The translations under genes and the position numbers were made by a program. Shown one piece after another: positions 1-10,934 of a stretch of 64,000 nt of DNA; position 1 is the first letter of the stretch; every line of letters begins with the position of its first letter. The stretch spans positions 124,001 to 188,000 of the forward strand of contig NZ_PVZV01000011.1 in assembly GCF_002995495.1 (NCBI RefSeq), in the 5' to 3' direction. This DNA comes from Actinocorallia populi (GTDB taxonomy: Bacteria; Actinomycetota; Actinomycetes; Streptosporangiales; Streptosporangiaceae). Under the pieces are notes generated by a model. It ran no database searches, had not been told where the DNA came from, and saw only the letters and a list, made by a program, of their open reading frames with translations.

Positions 1-1560
1 CTCCTGCAGCGCGACGAGTTCGCCCCGGACGCCACCGTCCGCTCGGTGGTGCTGGGCGAGCGCGCCGAGCACGAGTGGGCCGGCGACACCCGCGTCCGCG
101 ACATCCTGGCCGGGCTGCTGACCGGGCTGGGGCTCGACGACCCGGTGGCCGGCATGTCCGGCGGCGAGCGCCGCCGGGTGGCGCTCGCCGCGCTGCTGGT
201 GCCCGAGTCCGATGTGATCATGCTGGACGAGCCCACCAACCACCTCGACATCGAGGCGATCACCTGGCTGGCCGGCCATCTGAAGGCCCGCAAGGAGTCC
301 CTCGCGGTGGTCACCCACGACCGCTGGTTCCTCGACGAGGTCACCGAGCGCACCTGGGAGGTGGTGGACGGCCGGGTCGAGCGCTACGAGGGCGGCTACT
401 CGGCGTACGTGCTGGCCAAGGCCGAGCGGATGCGGATCGCCGACTCCGCCGAGGCCAAGCGCCAGAACCTCATGCGCAAGGAGCTGGCCTGGCTGCGCCG
501 CGGCCCGCAGGCCCGCACGTCCAAGCCGAAGTTCCGGGTGGACGCCGCGCAGGCGCTGATCGCCGACGTGCCGCCGCTGCGCGACAAGGTGGAGCTGACC
601 CGGTTCGCCACGGCCCGCCTCGGCAAGACGGTGTACGACGTCGAGGACGTCTCCCTGAGCCTGGGCGACAACCCCGTCTTCCAGCACGTGACGTGGCGGC
701 TGGGTCCCGGCGACCGCGTCGGCCTGGTCGGCGTCAACGGCAGCGGCAAGACCACGCTCCTGCGGATGCTGGCGGGCTCCGTCCGGCCCGACGGCGGCAG
801 GATCGTGCGCGGCAAGACGGTCTCGCTGGCCCACCTGTCCCAGGAGATCGCCGAGCTGGACCCCCACCGCCGCGTCCTGGAGTCGGTCGAGGAGATCGCC
901 CGCCGGATCACCGTGGGCAAGCGCGACTGGACGGCCTCCCAGCTGCTGGAGCGCCTGGGCTTTCGCACCGACGCCCAGTGGAAGCCGGTCGGCGACCTGT
1001 CCGGCGGCGAGCGGCGGCGCCTGCAGCTGCTGCGCCTGCTCATGGGCGAGCCGAACGTCATGCTGCTGGACGAGCCGACCAACGACCTGGACATCGAGAC
1101 CCTCACCGAGCTGGAGGACATCCTCGACGGCTGGCCCGGCACGCTGGTGGTGGTCAGCCACGACCGGTACTTCCTGGAGCGCGTCACCGACGTCGTCTAC
1201 GCCCTGCTGGGCGACGGCACGATCCGGATGCTCACCGGCGGCGTGGAGGAGTACCTGCAGCGGGTGGAGGCGGGCACGGTCTCGGCGGTCCGCAGCGCCC
1301 CCGCCCCCGCCGCGCAGGCGTCCTCCACGGCCGCGGCCCCCGCGTCGCGGACCAAGCTGGACTGGAAGGTCCAAAAGGAGCTGGACCGCCTGGAGCGCAG
1401 GCTGGACAAGCTGGGGCAGCGCGAGGAGCAGCTGCACGCCCAGATGGCCGGGGCCGCCACGGACCACGCCCGCCTGATGGAGCTGGACGGCGAGCTGAAG
1501 GCGGTGCTGGCCGAGAAGGACGAGGTCGAGATGGAGTGGCTGGAGCTCGCCGAGGGCTGA
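1..1560 (+). CDS. ABC-F family ATP-binding protein, 5' end outside window
   Basis: The frame is open from base 1, so the N-terminus, including the first Walker A, lies upstream. What remains holds the first signature and Walker B (SGGERRR, then IMLDEPTNHLD), the inter-domain linker, a second complete nucleotide-binding domain (Walker A GVNGSGKTT, signature LSGGERRR, Walker B LLDEPTNDLD) and a charged C-terminal coiled coil. Two ATPase domains on one chain without membrane segments define ABC-F proteins, which act on ribosomes in translation or antibiotic protection. The C-terminal coiled coil resembles Uup-type members. The exact subgroup cannot be fixed without the start. It ends 4 bases before the convergent MarR gene. 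Confidence 0.93.
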   Translation, partial: LLQRDEFAPDATVRSVVLGERAEHEWAGDTRVRDILAGLLTGLGLDDPVAGMSGGERRRVALAALLVPESDVIMLDEPTNHLDIEAITWLAGHLKARKESLAVVTHDRWFLDEVTERTWEVVDGRVERYEGGYSAYVLAKAERMRIADSAEAKRQNLMRKELAWLRRGPQARTSKPKFRVDAAQALIADVPPLRDKVELTRFATARLGKTVYDVEDVSLSLGDNPVFQHVTWRLGPGDRVGLVGVNGSGKTTLLRMLAGSVRPDGGRIVRGKTVSLAHLSQEIAELDPHRRVLESVEEIARRITVGKRDWTASQLLERLGFRTDAQWKPVGDLSGGERRRLQLLRLLMGEPNVMLLDEPTNDLDIETLTELEDILDGWPGTLVVVSHDRYFLERVTDVVYALLGDGTIRMLTGGVEEYLQRVEAGTVSAVRSAPAPAAQASSTAAAPASRTKLDWKVQKELDRLERRLDKLGQREEQLHAQMAGAATDHARLMELDGELKAVLAEKDEVEMEWLELAEG

Positions 1561-1564
1561 GCCC

Positions 1565-2056
1565 TCAGTCCCGGTCGAACGGGATCAGCATGGTGCGCAG
1601 GAGGTCGGCCAGGTGCCTGCGGTCGACCTCGCCGAGGGTGGCCAGCAGGTCCCGCTCCCGTTCGATCAGGTCGGTGAAGGCGGCGTCGACCCGCTGCCTG
1701 CCGGTCTCGGTGAGCATGACCTGCACGCCGCGCTTGTCCTGCGGGTCGGGGTGGCGTTCGACCAGCCCGGCGGCGGCCAGCCGGTCGATGCGGTTGGTCA
1801 TGGTGCCGGAGGTCACCAGGGTGGCCCTGAGCAGCTGCCCCGGGTTGAGCTGGTAGGGCGTTCCGGCGCGGCGCAGCGCGGTGAGGACGTCGAACTCCCA
1901 GGACTCCAGGTCATGGGCCAGGAAGACCGCGCGCCTGGCGCGGTCCAGATGGCGCGCGAGCCGGGAGACCCTGCTCAGCACCTGCAGCGGCGTGACGTCG
2001 AGGTCCGGGCGCTCCACGCGCCAGGCCGCGACGAGCCGGTCGACCTCGTCCTCCAT
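1565..2056 (-). CDS. MarR-family transcriptional regulator
   Basis: About 163 residues, the usual MarR length. The central winged helix includes LNPGQLLRATLVTSGTMTNR as recognition region and the wing DPQDKRGVQV. I chose the ATG at 2056 because an AAGGT-type ribosome-binding site precedes it. A longer frame reaching 2128 would read through operator-like palindromes that more likely belong to the promoter. Three such palindromes lie just upstream, which suggests autorepression. MarR proteins usually respond to phenolics, oxidants or antibiotics. The ligand here is unknown. The neighbouring ABC-F gene is convergent, so it is not an obvious target. Confidence 0.9.
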   Translation of the reverse strand: MEDEVDRLVAAWRVERPDLDVTPLQVLSRVSRLARHLDRARRAVFLAHDLESWEFDVLTALRRAGTPYQLNPGQLLRATLVTSGTMTNRIDRLAAAGLVERHPDPQDKRGVQVMLTETGRQRVDAAFTDLIERERDLLATLGEVDRRHLADLLRTMLIPFDRD

Positions 2057-2073
2057 ATGCGGCACCTTACCTT

Positions 2074-2176
2074 TCTCGACATCAAGACACATGCCCGCCA
2101 AGGAGATGGACGATGTGCCGCGCTTCATCTTGACGTCGAGACACCTGTGTTGCCATCATGTATCTCGATGTCAAGA
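2074..2176. promoter_or_regulatory. Three copies of a TCTYGA-N2-TCRAGA palindrome (probable MarR operators)
   Basis: Near-identical 14-base inverted repeats occur at 2074-2087 (TCTCGACATCAAGA), 2128-2141 (TCTTGACGTCGAGA) and 2163-2176 (TCTCGATGTCAAGA). They lie 18 to 120 bases upstream of the MarR start codon. Symmetric sites of this size in a MarR gene's own promoter are typical of dimer-binding operators. Their assignment to this regulator is inference from position. Confidence 0.7.
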
Positions 2177-2411
2177 GACAGTTGAACGAGGTGCCGCCCG
2201 CAGTGGGAGGAAAGCGGCTATACGTTCCCCTGCGGTGCTGCCGACTCCCGTAGCGGGCGGCATCTACCAGCCGGGCGGCTCACCCGCCGCCCCCTCAGGC
2301 TCTCCATCACAGAGCCGATCCGGCCGGCGGCCGTACGGAAAATCTCCGACGGCCCGCCGGTCCTCTCATGTGCGGTGATAGCAGGATTTTGCCAAGGTGC
2401 CCCTTCAGGGT

Positions 2412-2438
2412 TACGAATCCGTAGGTTACGGTGGCGTA
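2412..2438. promoter_or_regulatory. Paired TACG-N4-CGTA inverted repeats upstream of the desaturase
   Basis: Two inverted repeats, TACG-AATC-CGTA at 2412-2423 and TACG-GTGG-CGTA at 2427-2438, repeat with a 15-base period. They end 26 bases before the desaturase ATG. They fit a dimer-binding operator overlapping the promoter. The two TetR genes downstream are the obvious candidate ligands, but this is inferred. Apart from this site and the MarR operators, the 408-base gap from 2057 to 2464 shows no gene. Confidence 0.55.
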
Positions 2439-2464
2439 AGTAAGTGACTCCCATCTGAGAGACG

Positions 2465-3409
2465 ATGCCCGTGACCACGTCCTCCACCGCCACGGCACCA
2501 CAGCAGCCGATGGGCGACTTCTCCGACAGCCGCAACGGCCGCAAGCACAAGATCCTGGTCGCGGTCTTCACCGGGGTGCCCTTCCTGGCCCTGGCCGCGA
2601 CGGTGCCGATGGCCTGGGGAAAGATGCTGGGCTGGACGGACGTCGTGCTCTTCGCGGTGTTCTACGTCCTCTCGGCCGGGGGCATCACCGTCGGCTACCA
2701 CCGCTACTTCACCCACGGCTCCTTCAAGGCGGCCCGCCCCCTGCGGATCTTCCTGGCGATCGCCGGCGGCTTCGCCCTGGAGGGTCCGGTCATGAACTGG
2801 GTCGCCGACCACCGCCGCCACCACAAGTTCTCCGACAAGGAGGGCGACCCGCACTCGCCGTGGAAGTACGGCGACGACGCCAAGGCGCTGTTCAAGGGCC
2901 TGGTCTGGTCGCACTACGGCTGGCTGTACGCCGACAAGGCCACCAACGTCGACAAGTACTGCAAGGACCTGAAGTCCGACAAGGACATGGTGCTCATCCA
3001 CCGCTTCTTCGGGGCCATCGTCGCCGCCACCTTCCTGCTCCCCGCGGTCATCGGCGGTCTGGTCACCTGGTCCTGGGCCGGCTTCTTCACCGCCTTCTTC
3101 TGGGCGGGCCTGGTGCGCGTCACCCTGGTCCAGCACGTCACCTGGTCGATCAACTCGATCTGCCACACCTTCGGCGACACCCCCTTCGCCTCGCGCGACC
3201 GCTCCCGCAACGTCTGGTGGCTGGCCATCCCGTCGCTGGGCGAGTCCTGGCACAACCTGCACCACGCCGACCCCACCGCCGCCCGCCACGGCGTGCTCAA
3301 GGGCCAGATCGACATCAGCGCCCGGATCATCTGGATCTTCGAGAGGCTGGGCTGGGCGCGGGACGTGCGCTGGCCCTCCGCGGAGCGCCTGGAGGCCAGA
3401 CGCGCTTAG
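2465..3409 (+). CDS. Acyl-CoA (delta-9 type) fatty acid desaturase
   Basis: The 314-residue membrane di-iron desaturase carries three histidine boxes: HRYFTH (residues 79-84), HRRHH (116-120) and HNLHH (263-267), plus the extra NSICH histidine near 230. Two hydrophobic hairpins (about 33-72 and 182-216) place the boxes on the cytoplasmic face. The family introduces a cis double bond into saturated acyl-CoA or acyl lipid using O2 and electrons from a ferredoxin or cytochrome partner, adjusting membrane fluidity. No electron donor gene is adjacent. The start is the ATG at 2465. Two TetR genes follow at 11 and 23 bases, so the three are probably co-transcribed and the regulators may feed back on the desaturase. 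Confidence 0.93.
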   Translation: MPVTTSSTATAPQQPMGDFSDSRNGRKHKILVAVFTGVPFLALAATVPMAWGKMLGWTDVVLFAVFYVLSAGGITVGYHRYFTHGSFKAARPLRIFLAIAGGFALEGPVMNWVADHRRHHKFSDKEGDPHSPWKYGDDAKALFKGLVWSHYGWLYADKATNVDKYCKDLKSDKDMVLIHRFFGAIVAATFLLPAVIGGLVTWSWAGFFTAFFWAGLVRVTLVQHVTWSINSICHTFGDTPFASRDRSRNVWWLAIPSLGESWHNLHHADPTAARHGVLKGQIDISARIIWIFERLGWARDVRWPSAERLEARRA

Positions 3410-3420
3410 GGTCTAGGGCC

Positions 3421-4173
3421 ATGAGCGACTCCCGAAGACAGCGGATGACCGGCAGCGAGCGGCGCGAGCAACTGCTGGGCGTCGGCCGCTCCCTCTTCGC
3501 CGAACGCGGGCTCGACGGCACCTCCGTGGAGGAGATCGCGGCCAAGGCGAAGGTCTCCAAGCCGGTGGTCTACGAGCACTTCGGCGGCAAGGAGGGGCTG
3601 TACGCGGTCGTCGTCGACCGGGAGATGGACCGCCTCCTGGCGGCGGTCACCGAGGCGCTGACCACCGAGGCCGGCTACCGCCGCAAGCTGGAGCTGGGCG
3701 CGCTGGCCCTGCTGGAGTACATCGAGGAGAGCACCGACGGCTTTCGCATCCTGGTCCGCGACTCCCACGCGGGCGCGGGGCGGGGCAGCTACGCCAGCCT
3801 CCTGTCGGAGATCGCGGCCCAGGTCGAGCACCTGCTGGGCAGGGAACTCGACCAGCAGGGCTACGACGAGGACTTCGCGGCGATGTACGCGCAGATGCTC
3901 GTCGGCATGATCGCCATGACCGGCCAGTGGTGGCTGGAGATCAGCAGGCCCCGCCGGGAGGAGGTCGCCGCCCACGTGGTCAACCTCGCCTGGAACGGCC
4001 TGGCCCTGCTGGAGGAGCGGCCCACCCTCGACCCGCGCCGCAGGGCCAAGGAGCGCGAGCGCAGGGAACGCCGCCAGGAGAAGGCCCAGGCCAAGGCCGA
4101 GAAGGCCCGCGAGCGCGCCCTGCGCAGGCAGCCGCCGCCGGTGTCCGGAGCGATCGCCCCGCTGGAGGCGTGA
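3421..4173 (+). CDS. TetR-family regulator with charged C-terminal tail (copy 1)
   Basis: 250 residues. The N-terminal helix-turn-helix (about 12-62) ends in the TetR hallmark VYEHFGGKEGLYAVVV. The ligand domain contains LLEYIEESTDG and MYAQMLVGMIAMTGQWWLE, both shared with the next gene. After residue about 205 the protein runs into a tail rich in Lys, Arg, Glu and Ala that the second copy lacks. It begins 11 bases after the desaturase stop, so it is probably in the same transcript. A role in lipid or fatty-acid control is inferred from that linkage only. Confidence 0.9.
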   Translation: MSDSRRQRMTGSERREQLLGVGRSLFAERGLDGTSVEEIAAKAKVSKPVVYEHFGGKEGLYAVVVDREMDRLLAAVTEALTTEAGYRRKLELGALALLEYIEESTDGFRILVRDSHAGAGRGSYASLLSEIAAQVEHLLGRELDQQGYDEDFAAMYAQMLVGMIAMTGQWWLEISRPRREEVAAHVVNLAWNGLALLEERPTLDPRRRAKERERRERRQEKAQAKAEKARERALRRQPPPVSGAIAPLEA

Positions 4174-4196
4174 CGGCTCTGGGGCATCATGGTCGG

Positions 4197-6660
<2,464 letters not shown>

Positions 6661-6786
6661 GGCACGACGGTAACCCGCGGCCCCCCTCTTGCGGCAACCG
6701 CTCCCCCTGGGGTAGGGGACGGGCGGGGCGACGGGATAAGCACGCGCCTGTAGGCGTTCCGCACGGTATCGTGGCCCCCGAAACGA

Positions 6787-6858
6787 TCCGGCGTGGTGTA
6801 ATCGGCAGCACAAGGGTTTTTGGTGCCCTTTGTTCAGGTTCGAGTCCTGGCGCCGGAG
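6787..6858 (+). tRNA. tRNA-Gln (anticodon UUG)
   Basis: The 72-nt cloverleaf reads by eye. The acceptor stem is TCCGGCG/CGCCGGA with discriminator G. The D arm is GTGT...GCAC. The anticodon arm is AGGGT-TTTTGGT-GCCCT with TTG at 6820-6822, and the T arm is TCAGG-TTCGAGT-CCTGG. The 3' CCA is not encoded, as is usual in actinobacteria. It lies between the divergent thiC leader and glmU. The 136 bases upstream (6651-6786) hold the thiC and tRNA promoters and no gene. Confidence 0.97.
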
Positions 6859-6976
6859 CTTCGATCTGTGCAGGTCCGGTGCGGACGCCTCTTCGCCTGG
6901 GCGGTATTCTCTCTACATGTCGGGTGGGTTACGCCCTGACGAAAATTTCCCGTCCTTGACGCCCAGGAGCCACTCA

Positions 6977-8416
6977 GTGAGCCCGGCCGCAGTCATCGTC
7001 CTCGCCGCAGGTGAGGGCACCCGGATGAAATCCCGTACCTCCAAGGTCCTCCACACGCTGGCCGGCCGCTCGATGCTCGGCCATGTGCTGGCCGCGGCGG
7101 GGGCGCTCGATCCGCAGCGGATCCTCGTGGTGGTCGGACACCGGCGAGAACAGGTCATCGAACACCTCCGGCAGGTCGCGCCTGCGGCGGTGCCGGTGGT
7201 CCAGGAGGAGCAGGGGGGCACCGGACACGCCGTCCGGACGGTCTACGAGCAGGCGGGCGCGCTGGAGGGCACCGTCGTGGTGACCAACGGCGACCACCCC
7301 CTGCTGACCGGTGAGACCCTGCGGGCACTGGTCGCCGCCCACGAGTCCGAGGGCAACGCCGTCACGGTCCTCAGCACCGACGTCCCCGACCCGACCGGCT
7401 ACGGGCGCGTCCTGCGCGACGCGGACGGCGCGGTGGCCGGGATCGTCGAGCACAAGGACGCCACCGCCGAGCAGCGGCTCATCACGGAGATGAACGTCGG
7501 CATGTACGCCTTCGACGGCGTGCTGCTGGGCGACGCGCTCAAGCGGCTCACCACCGACAACGCCGGGGGTGAGGAATATCTCACCGACGTCCTGGGCATC
7601 GCCCGCTCCGACGGCCACCGCGTCGGGGCGTACAAGGTCGCCGACTGGGTGGAGACCCAGGGCGTGAACGACCGGGTGCAGCTCGCCGCCGCGCGCAGGC
7701 AGCTCAACGACCGGATCCTGGAGCGCCTGATGCGCGAGGGCGTCACGGTCGTGGACCCGCAGACCACCTGGGTGGACGTCCAGGCCGTCGTGGAGCAGGA
7801 CGTCACGCTCCACCCCAACGTCCAGCTGCACGGCGCCACCGCGGTCGGCGCGGGGGCCTCGATCGGCCCCAACGTCACGCTGCGGGACGCCTCGGTCGGC
7901 GAGGACGCGGTCGTCCGCGACGCCGTGGTCGAGGGCGCCGAGGTGGGGCCGGAGGCGAGTGTGGGACCGTACGCCTACCTGCGGCCCGGCACCCGGCTGG
8001 CGCGCAGGACCAAGGCGGGCTCCTACGTGGAGATCAAGAATTCCGAGGTCGGCGAGGGCAGCAAGGTCCCGCACCTGACGTACGTCGGGGACGCCACCAT
8101 CGGTGAGGGATCGAACATCGGCGCGGGTTGCGTGTTCGTGAACTACGACGGGGTCGCCAAGCACCGCACGACGGTCGGCGACCACGTCAGAGTCGGCAGC
8201 GACAACATGCTCGTCGCGCCGGTCGTCATCGGGGACGGCGCCTACACGGCCGCCGGCTCCGTGATCATCAAGGATGTGCCGTCCGGGGCCATGGCCGTGG
8301 CCCGCGGGCAGCAGCGCAACGTTGAGGGCTGGGTCGAGCGCAAGCGCGCCGGTACTGCCGCCGCGGAAGCGGCGAAACGGGCGCGTGAGAACAACACCCA
8401 GAAGGGGGACAAGTGA
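6977..8416 (+). CDS. glmU: Bifunctional GlmU: N-acetylglucosamine-1-P uridyltransferase / glucosamine-1-P acetyltransferase
   Basis: 479 residues. The N-terminal nucleotidyltransferase carries [11 protein letters not shown] (9-19), the GGTGHAV motif and EMNVGMY. The C-terminal half is a left-handed beta-helix of hexapeptide repeats with the NYDG catalytic region, acetylating GlcN-1-P before uridylation to UDP-GlcNAc for peptidoglycan. The start is the GTG at 6977 behind AGGAG; longer frames would overlap the tRNA gene. The usual GDVPLL/GDTPLL loop reads GDHPLL. The stop overlaps the prs start, so the two genes are translationally coupled. Confidence 0.97.
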   Translation: MSPAAVIVLAAGEGTRMKSRTSKVLHTLAGRSMLGHVLAAAGALDPQRILVVVGHRREQVIEHLRQVAPAAVPVVQEEQGGTGHAVRTVYEQAGALEGTVVVTNGDHPLLTGETLRALVAAHESEGNAVTVLSTDVPDPTGYGRVLRDADGAVAGIVEHKDATAEQRLITEMNVGMYAFDGVLLGDALKRLTTDNAGGEEYLTDVLGIARSDGHRVGAYKVADWVETQGVNDRVQLAAARRQLNDRILERLMREGVTVVDPQTTWVDVQAVVEQDVTLHPNVQLHGATAVGAGASIGPNVTLRDASVGEDAVVRDAVVEGAEVGPEASVGPYAYLRPGTRLARRTKAGSYVEIKNSEVGEGSKVPHLTYVGDATIGEGSNIGAGCVFVNYDGVAKHRTTVGDHVRVGSDNMLVAPVVIGDGAYTAAGSVIIKDVPSGAMAVARGQQRNVEGWVERKRAGTAAAEAAKRARENNTQKGDK

Positions 8417-9390
8417 GCGAGATCAAGACCCAGGTGGAGAAGAAGCTGATGCTCTTCTCAGGCCGGGCCTACCCGGAACTGGCCAAGGAGGTGGCCGCCA
8501 ACCTCGACTGCGCGCTGGTGCCGACCGCCGCCTACGACTTCGCGAACGGCGAGACCTTCGTGCGCTTCCTGGAATCGGTCCGGGGCAGCGACGCCTTCGT
8601 CATCCAGAGCCACACCGCGCCCATCAACCAGTGGATCATGGAACAGCTGATCATGGTGGACGCGCTCAAGCGGGCCAGCGCCGCGCGCATCACCGTGGTC
8701 GCGCCCTTCTTCGGCTACGCCCGCCAGGACAAGAAGCACCGCGGCCGCGAGCCGATCTCCGCCCGCCTGATGGCCGACCTGTTCAAGACCGCCGGCGCCG
8801 ACCGGATGATCACCGTCGACCTGCACACCTCGCAGATCCAGGGCTTCTTCGACGGACCGGTGGACCACCTGTTCGCGCTGGAGCTGCTGGCCGGCCACGT
8901 CGCCAAGACGCTGGACACCTCCCAGGTGACCGTCGTGGCGCCCGACGCGGGCCGGGTGCGCGTCGCCGAGCGCTGGACCGACCGGCTGGGCTGCCCGCTG
9001 GCGATCATCCACAAGCGCCGTGACCCGATGGTGGCCAACGAGGTCAAGGTCTTCGAGGTCGTCGGCCAGGTCGAGGGCCGCACCTGCGTCATCGTGGACG
9101 ACATGATCGACACCGGCGGCACCATCGTGAAGGCCGCCGAGGCCCTGTTCGAGCAGGGCGCCGCCCGGGTCGTGGTCACCGCCACCCACGGCGTGCTGTC
9201 CGGCCCGGCCGTCGACCGGCTGAAGAACTCCCGCATCTCCGAGGTCGTGCTGTGCAACACGCTGCCGATCCCGCCGGAGAAGCAGTTCGACAAGCTGACG
9301 GTGCTGTCGATCGCACCGCTGCTGGCCAGCGCCATCAACGAGGTGTTCCACGGGGGCTCGGTCACCTCGCTGTTCGACGGCGAGGCCTGA
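8413..9390 (+). CDS. prs: Ribose-phosphate pyrophosphokinase (PRPP synthetase)
   Basis: The 325-residue enzyme makes PRPP from ribose 5-phosphate and ATP for nucleotide, histidine and tryptophan synthesis. Visible motifs are the flexible-loop region FGYARQDKK, the metal site [12 protein letters not shown] and the PRPP loop [10 protein letters not shown] (228-237). It starts at GTG 8413 inside the glmU stop, the glmU-prs pairing common in actinobacteria. A strong hairpin follows the stop. Confidence 0.97.
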   Translation: MSEIKTQVEKKLMLFSGRAYPELAKEVAANLDCALVPTAAYDFANGETFVRFLESVRGSDAFVIQSHTAPINQWIMEQLIMVDALKRASAARITVVAPFFGYARQDKKHRGREPISARLMADLFKTAGADRMITVDLHTSQIQGFFDGPVDHLFALELLAGHVAKTLDTSQVTVVAPDAGRVRVAERWTDRLGCPLAIIHKRRDPMVANEVKVFEVVGQVEGRTCVIVDDMIDTGGTIVKAAEALFEQGAARVVVTATHGVLSGPAVDRLKNSRISEVVLCNTLPIPPEKQFDKLTVLSIAPLLASAINEVFHGGSVTSLFDGEA

Positions 9391-9398
9391 ACCCGCCG

Positions 9399-9436
9399 CT
9401 TCCGGGCCCGGGAGATTCCACCCCCGGGTCCGGAAG
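9399..9436 (+). terminator. Terminator hairpin after prs
   Basis: A 14-bp stem pairs CTTCCGGGCCCGGG (9399-9412) with CCCGGGTCCGGAAG (9423-9436), interrupted only by one G-U pair, around a 10-base loop. There is no long T-run, as is usual in very GC-rich genomes. It starts 8 bases after the prs stop. Confidence 0.75.
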
Positions 9437-9473
9437 TGCCGTGCCCGAGCGCATTTCAGCTCCGGGTATCGGC

Positions 9474-9479
9474 TAGACT
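9474..9479 (+). promoter_or_regulatory. Candidate -10 box for rplY
   Basis: TAGACT matches an actinobacterial -10 hexamer and lies between the prs terminator and rplY. No good -35 is visible. It implies a leader of roughly 130 bases before the rplY start. Confidence 0.35.
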
Positions 9480-9615
9480 TTATGGACCGTGTGCGCCTCC
9501 TGCTGCGCGGCACGTCTGACAGATCAGACGGCCTGTGCCGGAGATGCGCCCGAACGACGCCCTACGAGAGGGCCGAGGTCTTTCAGCTCAACGCCAGCAA
9601 CGAGGAGTTTCCGCC

Positions 9616-10215
9616 GTGTCCGAGGTACGCATCGCCGCCGAGCCGCGCTCCGAGTTCGGTAAGGGTGCCGCTCGGCGCACCCGCCGGGCCGGGAAAGTGC
9701 CGGCCGTCCTCTACGGGCACGGCACCGACCCGCAGCACATCACCCTGCCGGGCCACGAGCTCATGCTCGCCCTCAAGACCCCCAACGTCCTGCTGCGCGT
9801 CTCCGGCCTGTCCGGCGGCGAGGAGCTGGCTCTGCCCAAGGACGTGCAGCGCGACCCGCTGAAGGGCTTCCTCGAGCACGTCGACCTGCTGCTGGTCAAG
9901 CGCGGCGAGAAGGTCGTCATCGACGTCCCGGTCGTCACCACCGGCGACGTCCCCTCCGGCGGCCAGCTGGCCCAGGAGCTGACCACCGTGTCGCTCGAGG
10001 CCGAGGCCACCCACATCCCCACCGAGATCACCGTCGACCTGGGCACGCTGGAGGAGGGCTCCTCCGTCCTGGTCAAGGACCTCACGCTGCCGCGCGGCGT
10101 GACCGTCGCCGGCGACCCCGAGGCGCTGGTGCTGCAGATCACCGGTGTCTCCGTCGTCGCCGAGGAGGCCGGAGAGGCCGCCGAGGGCGAGGCCGCGGAG
10201 GCCTCCGCGGAGTGA
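9616..10215 (+). CDS. rplY: 50S ribosomal protein L25 (general stress protein Ctc form)
   Basis: 199 residues with two parts: the 5S-rRNA-binding L25 domain (about 1-95, including GKGAARRTRRAGKVPAVLYG) and the C-terminal TL5/Ctc beta domain. An acidic Ala/Glu-rich tail follows. The start GTG at 9616 follows GAGGAG by eight bases; upstream in-frame ATGs lack such a site. The position between prs and pth matches the usual actinobacterial order. Confidence 0.95.
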   Translation: MSEVRIAAEPRSEFGKGAARRTRRAGKVPAVLYGHGTDPQHITLPGHELMLALKTPNVLLRVSGLSGGEELALPKDVQRDPLKGFLEHVDLLLVKRGEKVVIDVPVVTTGDVPSGGQLAQELTTVSLEAEATHIPTEITVDLGTLEEGSSVLVKDLTLPRGVTVAGDPEALVLQITGVSVVAEEAGEAAEGEAAEASAE

Positions 10216-10244
10216 CGTCCGCGGAGTAGAGAGCACGTCATGCT

Positions 10245-10273
10245 GGGCCCGGACGCCGTGAGTGTCCGGGCCC
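10245..10273 (+). terminator. Terminator hairpin between rplY and pth
   Basis: A perfect 10-bp inverted repeat, GGGCCCGGAC (10245-10254) and GTCCGGGCCC (10264-10273), with a 9-base loop. A second 8-bp hairpin (10203-10210 with 10219-10226) spans the rplY stop codon. Confidence 0.7.
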
Positions 10274-10315
10274 TTGCCTTATCCGGAAGAACCCTCCGCT
10301 GAGCGGGAGAAGGCG

Positions 10316-10891
10316 ATGAGCGAAGACCTGTGGCTGGTGGTGGGTCTGGGCAACCCCGGCCCGTCCTACGCCGGCCACCGGCACAACGCGGGTTTCATGG
10401 TGCTCGACCTGCTGGCCGAGCGCATGGGCGGCGCGTTCAAGTCCCACCGCAGCCGCAACGACGTGGTCGAGGGCAGGCTGGAGGGGCACCGGGCGGTGCT
10501 GGCCAAGCCGCGCTGCTACATGAACGAGTCCGGCGGCCCGGTGAAGGCGCTGCGCGACTTCTACAAGGTGCCCGTCGAGCGGATTGTCGTCGTGCACGAC
10601 GAGCTGGACATCCCCTTCGGGACGATCCGCCTGAAAAAAGGCGGCGGTGACAACGGTCACAACGGACTCAGATCCATCACGAAATCCCTGGCCGACAAGG
10701 ATTACCTGCGGTTGCGCTTCGGCGTGGGGCGCCCGCCGGGCAGGATGGACCCGGCGGCCTTCGTGCTGAAGGACTTCTCCCCCGCCGAGCGCCGGGAGCT
10801 CCCCCTCTTCGTGGACCGGTCCGCGGACGCCGTCGAGGCGCTGCTGAAAACCGGGCTTTCTGCGACACAGAACACATTCCACGCGTTGTAA
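10316..10891 (+). CDS. pth: Peptidyl-tRNA hydrolase
   Basis: The 191-residue cytoplasmic enzyme releases tRNA from stalled peptidyl-tRNA. Family residues are in place: Asn13 in GLGNPG, catalytic His23 in HRHN, Asn70 in YMNESG and Asp95 in HDELD. The ATG at 10316 is preceded by GGGAGAAGG. It stands alone downstream of the rplY terminator. Confidence 0.97.
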   Translation: MSEDLWLVVGLGNPGPSYAGHRHNAGFMVLDLLAERMGGAFKSHRSRNDVVEGRLEGHRAVLAKPRCYMNESGGPVKALRDFYKVPVERIVVVHDELDIPFGTIRLKKGGGDNGHNGLRSITKSLADKDYLRLRFGVGRPPGRMDPAAFVLKDFSPAERRELPLFVDRSADAVEALLKTGLSATQNTFHAL

Positions 10892-10901
10892 TGCCCCATA
10901 C

Positions 10902-10912
10902 TGTCTCAGACA
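10902..10912. promoter_or_regulatory. Perfect 11-base palindrome upstream of cysQ
   Basis: TGTCTCAGACA lies 22 bases before the cysQ start, between pth and the sulfate-assimilation operon. It could be an operator for a sulfur regulator. No copy was noticed upstream of the other sulfur genes here. Confidence 0.35.
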
Positions 10913-10934
10913 CAAACGATAGGGAACCAGGTAG

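Noticed and set aside
6830-6976. Extended glmU start overlapping tRNA-Gln
   Set aside because: The upstream in-frame ATG lies inside the tRNA gene. The GTG at 6977 has AGGAG in place and gives the standard GlmU N-terminus.
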